From CAYFSS01 sp964345975 (lineage in GTDB: Bacteria; Bacillota; Clostridia; Saccharofermentanales; Fastidiosipilaceae): 64,000 bases of DNA. Below, one piece after another: positions 17,633 through 26,068 of the stretch; position 1 is the stretch's first letter; the number at the start of each line of letters is the position of its first letter. A program made the position numbers and the translations under genes. The stretch lies in contig CAYFSS010000009.1 in NCBI GenBank assembly GCA_964345975.1, positions 3,037 through 67,036 of the forward strand, in the 5' to 3' direction. The notes beneath the pieces are model-generated. The model was given only the letters and a program-made list of their open reading frames with translations. It had not been told where the DNA came from and made no database searches.

Positions 17633-18700
17633 ATGGCTAAGACGAAGGTAGATTTGGTCGCGGAACTTAAGTTACTGGCTCAATCACAGGGTGATGAGCT
17701 GCAATATCGCGAGCTGATGGATCAAATCGAGGCAGCTGAAATAGATCTTGAAGAAGCTGAAGAGATCTTCGACACGCTTGAAGATGCGGGGATAACCATC
17801 AAGGTAGATTCCGAAGATTCGGATTCTGATGACGGTGCCGAAGGCGATGATACCGATGCACTGGATTCGATTGGCGTCGATGATCCTGTCCGCATGTACC
17901 TCAAAGAAATCGGTCGCGTGGACCTATTGACAGCCGATGAAGAGAAAATTCTGGCCCAAGGGATTATCGATGGCGTCCCCGGTGCCCGCGAGCACTTGAC
18001 GGAAGCAAATCTCCGTCTTGTCGTCTCAATCGCTAAGCGTTACACAGGACGCGGTTTGAGTTTCTTGGATCTCATCCAAGAGGGCAACCTGGGCCTTATG
18101 AAAGCCGTTGAGAAGTTTGACCATACGAAGGGCTTTAAGTTTTCAACCTATGCCACCTGGTGGATTCGTCAATCGATTACACGCGCTATTGCCGACCAGG
18201 CAAGAACCATTCGTATCCCGGTCCATATGGTTGAGACCATCAATAAATTGAATCGTATCCAACGTCAATTGCTGCAGAAATTAGGCCGCGAGCCGGAAGT
18301 TGAAGAGATCGCTGAAGAGTTGGAAGTTACCCCGGATCGAGTCCGCGAGATCCAGAAGATCTCCCAGATTCCTGTCTCGTTGGAGAAGCCGATCGGAGAA
18401 GAAGAAGATAGCCAGCTCGGTGACTTTATTCCTGATGAAGATGCTCCTTCGCCGGAAATGCAGGCATCCTTCACCTTGTTGACGGAACAACTCGATGAAG
18501 AATTAAAGACGCTTACACCACGTGAAGAGCGTGTCTTGCGACTCCGCTTCGGATTGGATGACGGACGTACGCGTACGTTGGAAGAAGTCGGCAAGGTTTT
18601 TGACGTAACTCGGGAACGTATTCGCCAGATCGAAGCTAAGGCATTGCGTAAACTCCGCTCTGAAAAACGCAGTTCCAAGCTTCGTGGCTACCTGGATTAG
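17633..18700 (+). CDS. rpoD: Primary sigma factor RpoD/SigA
   Basis: Housekeeping sigma factor. A short N-terminal part is followed by an acidic linker (residues 60-80, rich in D/E/S), region 1.2 (DDPVRMYLKEIGRV), region 2 with FSTYATWWIRQSITRA (2.3-2.4, the -10 reader), region 3, and region 4.2 TLEEVGKVFDVTRERIRQIE (the -35 reader). 355 residues, typical for Firmicutes. An AGAGGAGG site precedes the ATG; TATAAT at 17604-17609 could be the -10 of its own promoter, though no good -35 is visible. Confidence 0.98.
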   Translation: MAKTKVDLVAELKLLAQSQGDELQYRELMDQIEAAEIDLEEAEEIFDTLEDAGITIKVDSEDSDSDDGAEGDDTDALDSIGVDDPVRMYLKEIGRVDLLTADEEKILAQGIIDGVPGAREHLTEANLRLVVSIAKRYTGRGLSFLDLIQEGNLGLMKAVEKFDHTKGFKFSTYATWWIRQSITRAIADQARTIRIPVHMVETINKLNRIQRQLLQKLGREPEVEEIAEELEVTPDRVREIQKISQIPVSLEKPIGEEEDSQLGDFIPDEDAPSPEMQASFTLLTEQLDEELKTLTPREERVLRLRFGLDDGRTRTLEEVGKVFDVTRERIRQIEAKALRKLRSEKRSSKLRGYLD

Positions 18701-18715
18701 AGTCCTAGCGTCAAA

Positions 18716-19438
18716 GTGATTTCGCTTCGACCCCGTTTAAAGATACTTTATGATCGCGCCCGCATTCTCCTCGATGAGAGTGCGGGTTTTCATGATATTG
18801 CTTGTGATCATGCTAAGCTCGCTGCCGCAATCGCCTCGGCTAGACCGGATGTTCGCATCGAGGCTTCCGACATCCTTCAGTCGGCCATCGAAAGAGCTCG
18901 AGCAACAACAAATCTGTCAACAGCTGAACTGTTTGTAAGTGACGGGTTTGCAAACCATACTTTGAATGAGGGAGATGTTGTCGTCATAGCCGGTATCGGA
19001 GGACATACAATCATCGATCTGTTGACCGATGCGGTGCATCAGATCGGCGGTGCAAGACGAAGGTTACAGCTACTCCTCCAAACGAATCAGCAAATAGAGA
19101 TCCTCAGAGAAAACCTCTACCACAGGGAAGATGTTCAAATGATGGATGAGTTTTTGGTCCGGGATCGTAAACAAATCTATGTTAATTTTCATGTGGAGAT
19201 ACAATTGCCGTGGCTTCCTGTCAAAGCAACGGATGAAAAGTCCTATGAATATTATGGCGGTGGGCCTCTACTCATCTCTGACAAGATTGAAGCTGACAGC
19301 TTGCTTGAAGTCTATCTCCTTGAATGTTTAAGCTTTGCAGACATGAAGATCCAAGCGGTAACGCAAGAATGTGAACGCGCTAATTGGCGGCGTCATCGTG
19401 AACGAGTGCTGGAAATACTAAGGAGAGGTCAATCGTGA
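18716..19438 (+). CDS. trmK: tRNA (adenine22-N1)-methyltransferase family protein
   Basis: SAM-dependent methyltransferase of the TrmK/YqfN family, which modifies A22 of tRNA. The SAM-binding motif is degenerate (FHDIACDHAKLAAAI, against a usual ADIGCDHAYLP), but DHA is kept, and the second hallmark VVIAGIGGHTIIDLL is clear. 240 residues, normal length. GTG start 15 bases after rpoD; it overlaps the Nif3-like gene by 4 bases. The rpoD-trmK-Nif3 order is a common Firmicute arrangement that supports the call. Confidence 0.88.
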   Translation: MISLRPRLKILYDRARILLDESAGFHDIACDHAKLAAAIASARPDVRIEASDILQSAIERARATTNLSTAELFVSDGFANHTLNEGDVVVIAGIGGHTIIDLLTDAVHQIGGARRRLQLLLQTNQQIEILRENLYHREDVQMMDEFLVRDRKQIYVNFHVEIQLPWLPVKATDEKSYEYYGGGPLLISDKIEADSLLEVYLLECLSFADMKIQAVTQECERANWRRHRERVLEILRRGQS

Positions 19439-20223
19439 AGAATCTTGACATTACAAAAGCCTTTGAAGCCTGGGCAAAACCTGAGTATGCCTATGAATGG
19501 GATCCTATTGGCTATCAATGGGGAAATCCGGAAGCAGAATGCACAGGCATTGTCGTGGCCCTTGATCTGACGACCGATGTTGTTCGTCTTGCCCGAGAGA
19601 AGGGTGCTAACCTCATCATCACGCATCATCCCACCTGGTTTAGTCCCGTGCAGAAATTATTGACCACATCTACAAGCGATGCTTTGGCCCTTGAGACCAT
19701 AGCAGCCAACATATCTGTCTATGCTGCGCATACGAATCTTGATGCCGCACCGGAGGGTGTTAGCGTGGCTTATGCGCAGAGTCTTTTCCCACAAGCTGAA
19801 TACAATTTTCTGCAAGCACATGAGGATGGCTTAGCCGGATTTGGTGTTGTTATATCCTTTGAATCGGAATGGGATCTTGACGAACTTGCCGAGCAATGTA
19901 GAACCCGGTGGGGATTCACACCACAAAATCTTGGAGATTATGTGAGTCCTGCCCACTTCGGCCAGCGTGAAACGAAAGCATTAAAAAAAATAGCTTTCTG
20001 GGGTGGTTCTTGGGATGAGGATCTGCTGGATCTCTTGAAGCAAAACAGGGTCGATTTATTGTTTGCCGGTGAAGTGAAGTGGCATGCGGAATTAGAGATG
20101 AGGGAAGAAGGCATCCTTTGTGTGCCGTCAGGACACGGCCAAAGTGAAGCTTGGATCTTGCCAAGGGTCCATTCAGAACTTGAATCTATCGTGGTAGGCA
20201 GTTTGCCTGTCTACATCAAATAA
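19435..20223 (+). CDS. Nif3-like dinuclear metal center hexameric protein
   Basis: DUF34/Nif3 family; exact activity is not settled (a GTP cyclohydrolase I-like role has been proposed). Visible metal-site motifs are EWDPIGYQWG at the N terminus, NLIITHHPTWFSP, AAHTNLDAAPEG and, at the C terminus, GEVKWHAELEM followed by PSGHGQSEAW. 262 residues, the short form without the inserted PII-like domain of some homologues. GTG start overlapping the trmK stop. Confidence 0.92.
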   Translation: MKNLDITKAFEAWAKPEYAYEWDPIGYQWGNPEAECTGIVVALDLTTDVVRLAREKGANLIITHHPTWFSPVQKLLTTSTSDALALETIAANISVYAAHTNLDAAPEGVSVAYAQSLFPQAEYNFLQAHEDGLAGFGVVISFESEWDLDELAEQCRTRWGFTPQNLGDYVSPAHFGQRETKALKKIAFWGGSWDEDLLDLLKQNRVDLLFAGEVKWHAELEMREEGILCVPSGHGQSEAWILPRVHSELESIVVGSLPVYIK

Positions 20224-20231
20224 GTTAGAGT
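20203..20231 (+). promoter_or_regulatory. Candidate sigma-A promoter for rnpB
   Basis: TTGCCT, 17-base spacer, TAGAGT. The predicted start would fall near 20239, which agrees with the first paired base of the RNase P RNA at 20240. The -35 lies inside the end of the Nif3-like gene. Confidence 0.55.
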
Positions 20232-20239
20232 AGCCGTTT

Positions 20240-20580
20240 GTGAGAGAGTTGGATGATCGCGTCGTTGTTACGAAAGAGACAGTGATGAGGAAAGTCCGGG
20301 CTCCCCAGGGTCATAGCGCCAGCTAACGGCTGGTGAAGGCGACTTCAAGGCAAGTGCAACAGAAATAGACTACCGTTTTGGCGGCAAAGGTGGAAAGGTG
20401 GAGTAAGAGCCCACCGGGCGATGGGAAACCGTCGCGCCCTGTAAACCCCGCTTGGAGCAACACCGTGGAGGGACAGATGACGGACCCGGTCGTCCCGTGG
20501 AGGTGGCTTGAGTCTAAGAGCAATCTTAGACCTAGATAGATGATTGTCCTAGACAGAATCCGGCTTACAGACTCTCTCAC
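20240..20580 (+). ncRNA. rnpB: RNase P RNA, catalytic subunit
   Basis: Ribozyme that removes 5' leaders from pre-tRNAs. GTGAGAGAGT at the 5' end pairs perfectly with ACTCTCTCAC at the 3' end (helix P1). The conserved core is present: GAGGAAAGTCCGGGCTCC near 20288 and the matching AGACAGAATCCGGCTTACAG near the 3' end. The layout between these blocks fits the A-type (ancestral) RNA usual in Clostridia rather than the Bacillus B-type, though this was judged by eye. About 341 bases. Confidence 0.95.
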
Positions 20581-20631
20581 ATCTTTATTGTTAGTATATT
20601 TGCCCCCTTCGTTTACTCATGTTAATATTCC

Positions 20632-20658
20632 CAAGCCTGTTACAAGGTTTGAGGCTTG
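20632..20658 (+). promoter_or_regulatory. Inverted repeat in the rpsO leader
   Basis: CAAGCCT pairs with AGGCTTG across a 13-base loop, 46 bases before the rpsO ATG. No T-tract follows. S15 controls its own translation through leader RNA structures in several bacteria; this element could serve that, but the link is inference. Confidence 0.35.
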
Positions 20659-20703
20659 TCCGTTCTCTTACGTTGTTTCAGGATATACATTTTGGAGGGC
20701 ATT

Positions 20704-20967
20704 ATGAACAAAGAACGCAAACAGGAACTCATTCAAGAGTTCGCTCGTGGAGAGTACGACACCGGTTCACCGGAAGTCCAGATCGCTATCCTCACGGAAC
20801 GCATCAGTCATCTCACGGAGCATCTGAAGATCCATAAGAAAGATCACCACAGTCGTCGCGGCTTGTTGATCCTGGTAGGTAAGCGTCGCGCTCTGCTCGA
20901 TTACTTACAGAAGATTGATATCGAGCGCTATCGCAGCATAATCGAGCGTCTGAATCTACGTCGTTAA
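20704..20967 (+). CDS. rpsO: 30S ribosomal protein S15
   Basis: Primary binder of the central domain of 16S rRNA. 87 residues, standard length, with the diagnostic YDTGSPEVQIAILTERI and HHSRRGLLILVGKRR. ATG at 20704 is chosen (TGGAGG 8 bases upstream); an in-frame upstream extension to 20656 is not part of the protein. The gene is followed by its own terminator and then pnp, the usual rpsO-pnp order. Confidence 0.98.
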   Translation: MNKERKQELIQEFARGEYDTGSPEVQIAILTERISHLTEHLKIHKKDHHSRRGLLILVGKRRALLDYLQKIDIERYRSIIERLNLRR

Positions 20968-20987
20968 GTTAAGCGAAGACACACATC

Positions 20988-21025
20988 GGGTCTGTTCTTT
21001 GAATTTACGGGAACAGACCCTTTTT
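20988..21025 (+). terminator. Intrinsic terminator after rpsO
   Basis: GGGTCTGTTC pairs with GAACAGACCC, followed by TTTTT. pnp begins 65 bases later, preceded by TATAAT at 21030-21035, so pnp may have its own promoter in addition to read-through. Confidence 0.9.
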
Positions 21026-21090
21026 GCTGTATAATACCAACAGTATTAATAGAGTTTCGAGAAGTAGAAATGTCTGAAGGAGACAACTAA

Positions 21091-23766
21091 ATGAAGAGAA
21101 CCTATCGCACCCAGCTGGGTGAACGAGAACTGACCGTCGAAATTGGTCAACTTGCGCAACTTGCCAATGCCTCTGTCCTCATGCGCTACGGCAACTCCGT
21201 CGTCCTGACTGCAGCAACAGCCTCCGAAACGCCACGACCCGGAATCGAATTTTTCCCTTTAACCGTCGATTATGAAGAGAAAGCCTACGCAGCCGGTAAG
21301 TTCCCGGGTGGATTCTTCCGACGTGAAGGACGCCCAACAGAAAATGCCATTTTAACGGCCCGTGCCATCGACCGTCCTATGCGCCCTCTATTCCCTGATG
21401 ATTACCGCAATGACGTCGTTTTAAGCAATATGGTCTTTGCTGCCGATCCTGATAATCAACCGGAAATTCTGGCGATGAACGGTTCTTCATTAGCGGTGCT
21501 TATCTCCGACATTCCTTTCGACGGTCCTATTGCCAGTGTCCAGGTTGGATATATCGATGACGAATTTGTCTTGATGCCGACGGAAGAAGAAAGAAACGAG
21601 AGCTTACTGGATCTCTTAGTCTCCGGAAGTCGCGACAAAATCTGTATGATCGAAGCCGGTGCCAATGAATTGCCTGACGATATCGTCTTGGAAGCCATTG
21701 AATTTGCGCATGAAGCGATCGCTGACCTCTGTGATTTCATGCAGGAAATTGCCGATGAAGTCGGTCAAGAGAAAGCTGCTTACGAGTCTTTTGCAACTCC
21801 TGAAGAACTCATCGATGAAGCAAATCGTTTATTGGGAGACCGTCTGAAGACTGCGATGGATACGAAGGATAGCGGTCAGCGCACCGATGATGTCGATCGT
21901 CTTCACCAGGAACTTAAAGCCCATTGGGACGGTGATGAAGATAAGCTGCGTTGGACCAACGCTATCATGCAGACGCTCCAGAAGAACTTGGTTAGAGTTG
22001 CACTCCATAATGGGCAACGAGTTGACGGACGCGGTTTAGATGACATCCGTCCTCTCCATTGTGAAGTCGACTTACTCCCCATTGTCCACGGCTCCTCACT
22101 CTTTGAGCGCGGCCAAACCCAAGTCGTCAATACATTGACGCTTGCGCCCCTTTCCGATTCACAGCAACTTGACGGTCTCGATAATCAGACGACTAAGCGC
22201 TATCTGCACCACTATAATTTCCCTCCATTCAGTACAGGCGACGCCCGCGGTGTTCGTTCAGCCAGCCGACGTGAAATCGGTCACGGTGCTCTCGTTGAGC
22301 GTTCCATCAAGCCCGTGCTGCCGAGCGAGGAAGACTTCCCCTATGCGATCCGTCAGGTCTCAGAAGTTATGAGTTCTAACGGTTCAACGTCTCAGGCTTC
22401 AGTTTGTGCATCTTCGTTGGCACTCATGGATGCCGGTGTCCCGATCAAGCGTCCTGTTGCCGGTATTTCAGCAGGTTTGCTGACAACGGATGACGATGCT
22501 GATTTCACCGTTTTCATGGATATTCTCGGCGTTGAAGATTTCTATGGTGACATGGACTTCAAAGTTGCGGGTACAACCGAAGGCATAACGGGGATCCAAG
22601 TCGATATGAAAGTCCACGGCATAACGATGGATGTAATTCGTGAGGCTTTTGCAGTGACTCAGCGTGGTCGTCTCCGGATTCTCAATGACTGCATGAATCC
22701 CGTCATTGCCGAGCCTCGCAGCGATCTGAAGGATCAAGCTCCAAAGATCATGCAGATCGAAATTGATCCCGAGAAGATCGGCGAAGTCATCGGTAAGGGT
22801 GGCAAGACCATCAATCAGATTATTGCCGACTATAAAGTTCAGATTGATATCGAAGACGATGGTCGAGTCTTTATTTTCAGTTCCGATCAAGACGGTGCCA
22901 ATAAGGCAGCCGAAATCATTGATCGTATCGTTCGTGATCCTCAACCGGGTGAACGTTATCCGGCCACGGTTACGAAGCTCATGGCATTCGGTGCATTTGT
23001 TGAATATCTCCCCGGCAAAGAAGGACTCGTCCATATCTCCAAGATGGCTGAAGGACATGTTGAAAATGTCGAAGATGTCGTCTCTGTAGGCGATGAAGTC
23101 GAAGTTGTCGTGCTCGAGAAAGATCGCCAGGGTCGAATCAATCTTTCAATGTTGGTCGACAAAGATATCAGCGAACAACGCGATAGCCGCCCACCACGTC
23201 GCGATGACATAGACGGTGGCCGTAATCGTAGAGATGACCGTGGTGGTTACCGCAGAGATGATCGTGGCGGTTCTCGCCGTGATGATCGAGGACCTCGNNN
23301 NNNNNNNNNNNNNNNNNNNNNNNNNNNNNNNNNNNNNNNNNNNNNNNNNNNNNNNNNNNNNNNNNNNNNNNNNNNNNNNNNNNNNNNNNNNNNNNNNCGC
23401 AGTGACGACAGAGGTTCTCGTAGAGATGATCGCGGTGGCTCCCGTAGGGATGATCGTGGCGGCTCCCGTAGGGATGATCGTGGACCTCGCAGAGATGATC
23501 GCGGACCCCGTCGTGATGATCGTCATGAAGGCTCACGTCGTGATGATCGTGGACCCCGTCGTGATCGTCGCGATGACCGCGGCCCGCGCACCGAAGATTC
23601 AGGCGACAGCAGAGAACGTAGGATTCACCGGATCGTAGATCCCCGTAATAGTGGCGATAGAGGCGAAGGGCCACGTCGTCCACGTCGTGAAGTTATCCGT
23701 ACGGATGAAGGTTCTGCTCAAGCACGTCCGCGCCGTCGTCGCTTCGACGAAGAGGCCGATGAATAA
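21091..23766 (+). CDS. pnp: Polyribonucleotide nucleotidyltransferase with RDDRGG-repeat tail
   Basis: 3'-5' phosphorolytic RNase (PNPase). Domain order: RNase PH 1 (about 10-140, with FFRREGRPTENAILTARAID), helical domain (145-230), RNase PH 2 (320-550) with the catalytic block GDMDFKVAGTTEGITGIQVD, KH domain (from about 560, GEVIGKGGKTINQI), and S1 domain (from about 625, GAFVEYLPGKEGLVHIS). From about 695 the protein continues into an unusual low-complexity tail of RRDDRGG/RRDDRGP units that contains the 100-N assembly gap, so the true length (891 as assembled) is unknown. Core PNPases are about 700 residues. Frame is kept on both sides of the gap. Confidence 0.96.
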   Translation: MKRTYRTQLGERELTVEIGQLAQLANASVLMRYGNSVVLTAATASETPRPGIEFFPLTVDYEEKAYAAGKFPGGFFRREGRPTENAILTARAIDRPMRPLFPDDYRNDVVLSNMVFAADPDNQPEILAMNGSSLAVLISDIPFDGPIASVQVGYIDDEFVLMPTEEERNESLLDLLVSGSRDKICMIEAGANELPDDIVLEAIEFAHEAIADLCDFMQEIADEVGQEKAAYESFATPEELIDEANRLLGDRLKTAMDTKDSGQRTDDVDRLHQELKAHWDGDEDKLRWTNAIMQTLQKNLVRVALHNGQRVDGRGLDDIRPLHCEVDLLPIVHGSSLFERGQTQVVNTLTLAPLSDSQQLDGLDNQTTKRYLHHYNFPPFSTGDARGVRSASRREIGHGALVERSIKPVLPSEEDFPYAIRQVSEVMSSNGSTSQASVCASSLALMDAGVPIKRPVAGISAGLLTTDDDADFTVFMDILGVEDFYGDMDFKVAGTTEGITGIQVDMKVHGITMDVIREAFAVTQRGRLRILNDCMNPVIAEPRSDLKDQAPKIMQIEIDPEKIGEVIGKGGKTINQIIADYKVQIDIEDDGRVFIFSSDQDGANKAAEIIDRIVRDPQPGERYPATVTKLMAFGAFVEYLPGKEGLVHISKMAEGHVENVEDVVSVGDEVEVVVLEKDRQGRINLSMLVDKDISEQRDSRPPRRDDIDGGRNRRDDRGGYRRDDRGGSRRDDRGPXXXXXXXXXXXXXXXXXXXXXXXXXXXXXXXXXXRSDDRGSRRDDRGGSRRDDRGGSRRDDRGPRRDDRGPRRDDRHEGSRRDDRGPRRDRRDDRGPRTEDSGDSRERRIHRIVDPRNSGDRGEGPRRPRREVIRTDEGSAQARPRRRRFDEEADE
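23194..23592 (+). repeat. Repeats coding for RRDDRGG/RRDDRGP in the PNPase tail
   Basis: Imperfect units of 21-24 bases encode R-R-D-D-R-G-(G/P)-(S). At least four units are readable before the gap and about eight after it. Codon choice varies between units (CGT/CGC/AGA, GGT/GGC), so selection appears to act on the protein. Alternating Arg and Asp with Gly resembles RGG-type RNA-binding segments. Confidence 0.85.
23298..23397. other. Assembly gap of 100 N
   Basis: Exactly 100 N, the conventional placeholder for a gap of unknown size. It lies inside the repeat tail of pnp, which explains why assembly failed there. The pnp reading frame happens to be continuous across it. Confidence 0.98.
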
Positions 23767-23805
23767 GCCGTCGTATTGAAGTTTCATAGAAACTTGATAT
23801 TCGTT

Positions 23806-23836
23806 ATGGAGAAGGGGGGTTCACCCCCTTTTTCCA
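23806..23836 (+). terminator. Intrinsic terminator after pnp
   Basis: A G-run stem (AAGGGGG with CCCCCTT, loop TTCA region) extended by ATGGA/TCCAT at its base, with a TTTTT run on the 3' side. Confidence 0.8.
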
Positions 23837-23894
23837 TGTCCGAAAGAGCTGTAGATGATCTGTGTGGGGCTTTTTTGTAGGAATTAGTCTGTCC

Positions 23895-23923
23895 TTGACT
23901 TTCATAGAAAAGGGCTCTATATT
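23895..23923 (+). promoter_or_regulatory. Sigma-A promoter of groESL
   Basis: TTGACT and TATATT are separated by 17 bases. The predicted transcription start falls at the CIRCE operator 10 bases downstream, the standard arrangement for HrcA-repressed groE operons. Confidence 0.88.
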
Positions 23924-23932
23924 GTCTAAGGC

Positions 23933-23959
23933 TTAGCACTCGCAAGCGAAGAGTGCTAA
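23933..23959 (+). promoter_or_regulatory. CIRCE operator (HrcA binding site)
   Basis: TTAGCACTC, nine bases, GAGTGCTAA: a perfect match to the CIRCE consensus. HrcA binds it and represses groESL until heat shock titrates GroEL. hrcA itself is not in this window. Confidence 0.97.
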
Positions 23960-23990
23960 AATATTAACTTTGTTGGAGGTAGACATAAAG

Positions 23991-24275
23991 ATGAACATTA
24001 AGCCTTTATTTGATCGTGTTGTATTGAAGAAGATTGAGGCAGAAGAAGAAACGACTGCCAGCGGTCTGATTCTCCCGGATTCAGCGAAAGAGAAACCCGA
24101 GTACGCTGAAGTCGTAGCAGTTGGACCCGGAATCGAAGGCGATGATGGAGTCAAAATGGTTGTCCAAGTCGGTGATCGTGTGATCGTCAGCAAGTATGCA
24201 GGAACCGACGTCAAGATTGATGACGTGGAGTATTCAATCCTACGTCAGGACGACATCTTAGCTCTAGTTGAGTAA
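23991..24275 (+). CDS. groES: Co-chaperonin GroES
   Basis: 10-kDa heptameric lid of the chaperonin. 94 residues from ATG 23991, which has TGGAGGT 10 bases upstream; a longer in-frame ORF from 23970 crosses the operator-proximal leader and is not used. Family features: IKPLFDRVVLKKIEAEEETT, the mobile loop TASGLILPD and VGDRVIVSKYAGTD. First gene of the CIRCE-controlled operon. Confidence 0.97.
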   Translation: MNIKPLFDRVVLKKIEAEEETTASGLILPDSAKEKPEYAEVVAVGPGIEGDDGVKMVVQVGDRVIVSKYAGTDVKIDDVEYSILRQDDILALVE

Positions 24276-24335
24276 TAGCCGTCTTTCTATCAATACGTAT
24301 TCCCAGAATTTATATAGATGAAGGAGTCAGAGAAT

Positions 24336-25955
24336 ATGGCAAAAGATATCAAGCATCATGAAGATGGTCGTAAGGCTCTTGTTGCAGGCGTCAACAAGCT
24401 CGCCAATACGGTCAAGATTACGCTCGGCCCTAAAGGCCGTAACGTCGTGCTCGACAAGAGCTACGGTGCACCTATTGTAACCAATGACGGCGTCACGATT
24501 GCCCGCGACATTGAACTCGAAGATCGCTTTGAGAATATGGGTGCACAACTCGTCAAAGAAGTTGCAACGAAGACCAACGACATCGCAGGTGACGGTACAA
24601 CCACAGCTACGCTTCTTGCTCAAGCTATGATCCGCGAAGGCATGAAGAATATAGCTGCCGGTGCCAATCCCATCATCCTCCAGCGTGGGATGAAAATGGC
24701 AGTGGACAGTGCCGTGAAGAAGATCGGTGAACTTTCCACTCCTGTAGCTACCAAGCAGGATATTGCTCGTGTGGCTTCTGTTTCTGCCAATGATGAAGTT
24801 GTCGGTGAGCTCATCGCTGAAGCCATGGAAAAAGTAAGCGAGAATGGCGTCATCACAGTTGAAGAGTCCCGTACCATGGAAACTTCACTTGAAGTTGTCG
24901 AAGGTATGCAATTCGATCGCGGTTACATTTCGGCCTATATGGCAACCGATATGGAGAAAATGACTGCTGATCTGGTTGACCCTGTCATCCTTATTACGGA
25001 TCGCAAGATCACGACGGTTCAAGACATTCTTCCTATTCTTGAAGAAGTTTTAAAGACCGGTCAGAAGCTATTCATCATCGCTGAGGATGTTGAAGGCGAA
25101 GCTCTTTCAACTCTCGTTTTAAACAAGCTTCGTGGCACCCTCAATGTCGTTGCTGTGAAAGCTCCGGGGTATGGTGAGCGTCGTAAGGAAATGCTCCAAG
25201 ATATCGCTATCCTCACCGGGGCCCAAGTCATCACCGAAGACCTCGGGATGGAACTCACCGATGCAACGATGGCTGATCTCGGTAGCGCTCGCCAAGTTAA
25301 GGTTGAGAAGGAAAACACCATCATCGTCGGTGGCGGTGGAGACGCTGATGAGATCAATGCTCGCATCGGTCTCATTCGTAATCAGATCAAAGAAACCGAT
25401 TCTGAATTCGATCGTGAGAAACTCCAAGAACGCTTGGCAAAACTTGCCGGTGGCGTTGCTGTCATCAATGTTGGTGCTGCTACGGAAGTCGAAATGAAAG
25501 AGCGTAAGCTCCGCATTGAAGACGCTCTCTCCGCAACTCGCGCCGGTGTTGAAGAAGGCATGGTTGCCGGTGGTGGTACCGCATACATCAACGTCTTGAG
25601 TGAAGTCGCCAAATTGGTCGATGAAACCGAAGACGATACCCGTACAGGTGTTCAGATTATCCTTCGTGCACTGGAAGATCCGGTGCGTCAGATTGCTGAA
25701 AACGCAGGCCTAGACGGTAGTGTCATCTGCGAAGGCGTGAAGAATTCCGAGCCCGGAATCGGTTATGACGTCTTGACGAATGAGTACAAAGACATGGTCG
25801 AAGCAGGGATTGTTGATCCTGCGAAAGTAACTCGTTCCGCCTTGCAAAATGCAGCATCTATTGCTGCTATGGTTCTCAGTACTGAGGCACTCGTTGCAGA
25901 TATTCCCGAACCTGAAAGTCCCGCCATGCCTCCGGCAGGAGCAGGGATGTACTAA
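24336..25955 (+). CDS. groEL: Chaperonin GroEL
   Basis: 60-kDa chaperonin ring. 539 residues from ATG 24336 (GAAGGAG upstream; the 24318 ATG overlaps this site). Visible: TLGPKGRNVVLDKSYGAP, the ATP site DGTTTATLLAQ, the apical domain and VEEGMVAGGGTAY near 405. The C-terminal tail ends in PPAGAGMY rather than the long GGM repeats of many GroELs, so the flexible tail in the cavity is short. 60 bases after groES. Confidence 0.97.
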   Translation: MAKDIKHHEDGRKALVAGVNKLANTVKITLGPKGRNVVLDKSYGAPIVTNDGVTIARDIELEDRFENMGAQLVKEVATKTNDIAGDGTTTATLLAQAMIREGMKNIAAGANPIILQRGMKMAVDSAVKKIGELSTPVATKQDIARVASVSANDEVVGELIAEAMEKVSENGVITVEESRTMETSLEVVEGMQFDRGYISAYMATDMEKMTADLVDPVILITDRKITTVQDILPILEEVLKTGQKLFIIAEDVEGEALSTLVLNKLRGTLNVVAVKAPGYGERRKEMLQDIAILTGAQVITEDLGMELTDATMADLGSARQVKVEKENTIIVGGGGDADEINARIGLIRNQIKETDSEFDREKLQERLAKLAGGVAVINVGAATEVEMKERKLRIEDALSATRAGVEEGMVAGGGTAYINVLSEVAKLVDETEDDTRTGVQIILRALEDPVRQIAENAGLDGSVICEGVKNSEPGIGYDVLTNEYKDMVEAGIVDPAKVTRSALQNAASIAAMVLSTEALVADIPEPESPAMPPAGAGMY

Positions 25956-25979
25956 GTAACAGAATATTTATAGATTGAT

Positions 25980-26015
25980 GGCTTCTACCTCATAAGCAGG
26001 TAGAAGCCTTTCTTT
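25980..26015 (+). terminator. Intrinsic terminator after groEL
   Basis: GGCTTCTACCT pairs perfectly with AGGTAGAAGCC over a 7-base loop, followed by TTTCTTT. Confidence 0.9.
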
Positions 26016-26068
26016 ACTCAGTTGAGGCAATTCGTTAGAATGTTCTTTATGCTTAGGAGGTCCTTAGA

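Noticed and set aside
20323..20580. 85-codon minus-strand ORF over rnpB
   Set aside because: It covers conserved RNase P RNA core sequence and has no coding evidence.
22468..23058. 196-codon minus-strand ORF inside pnp
   Set aside because: Antisense to the highly conserved PNPase KH/S1 region, with no ribosome site or family resemblance; a by-product of codon bias.
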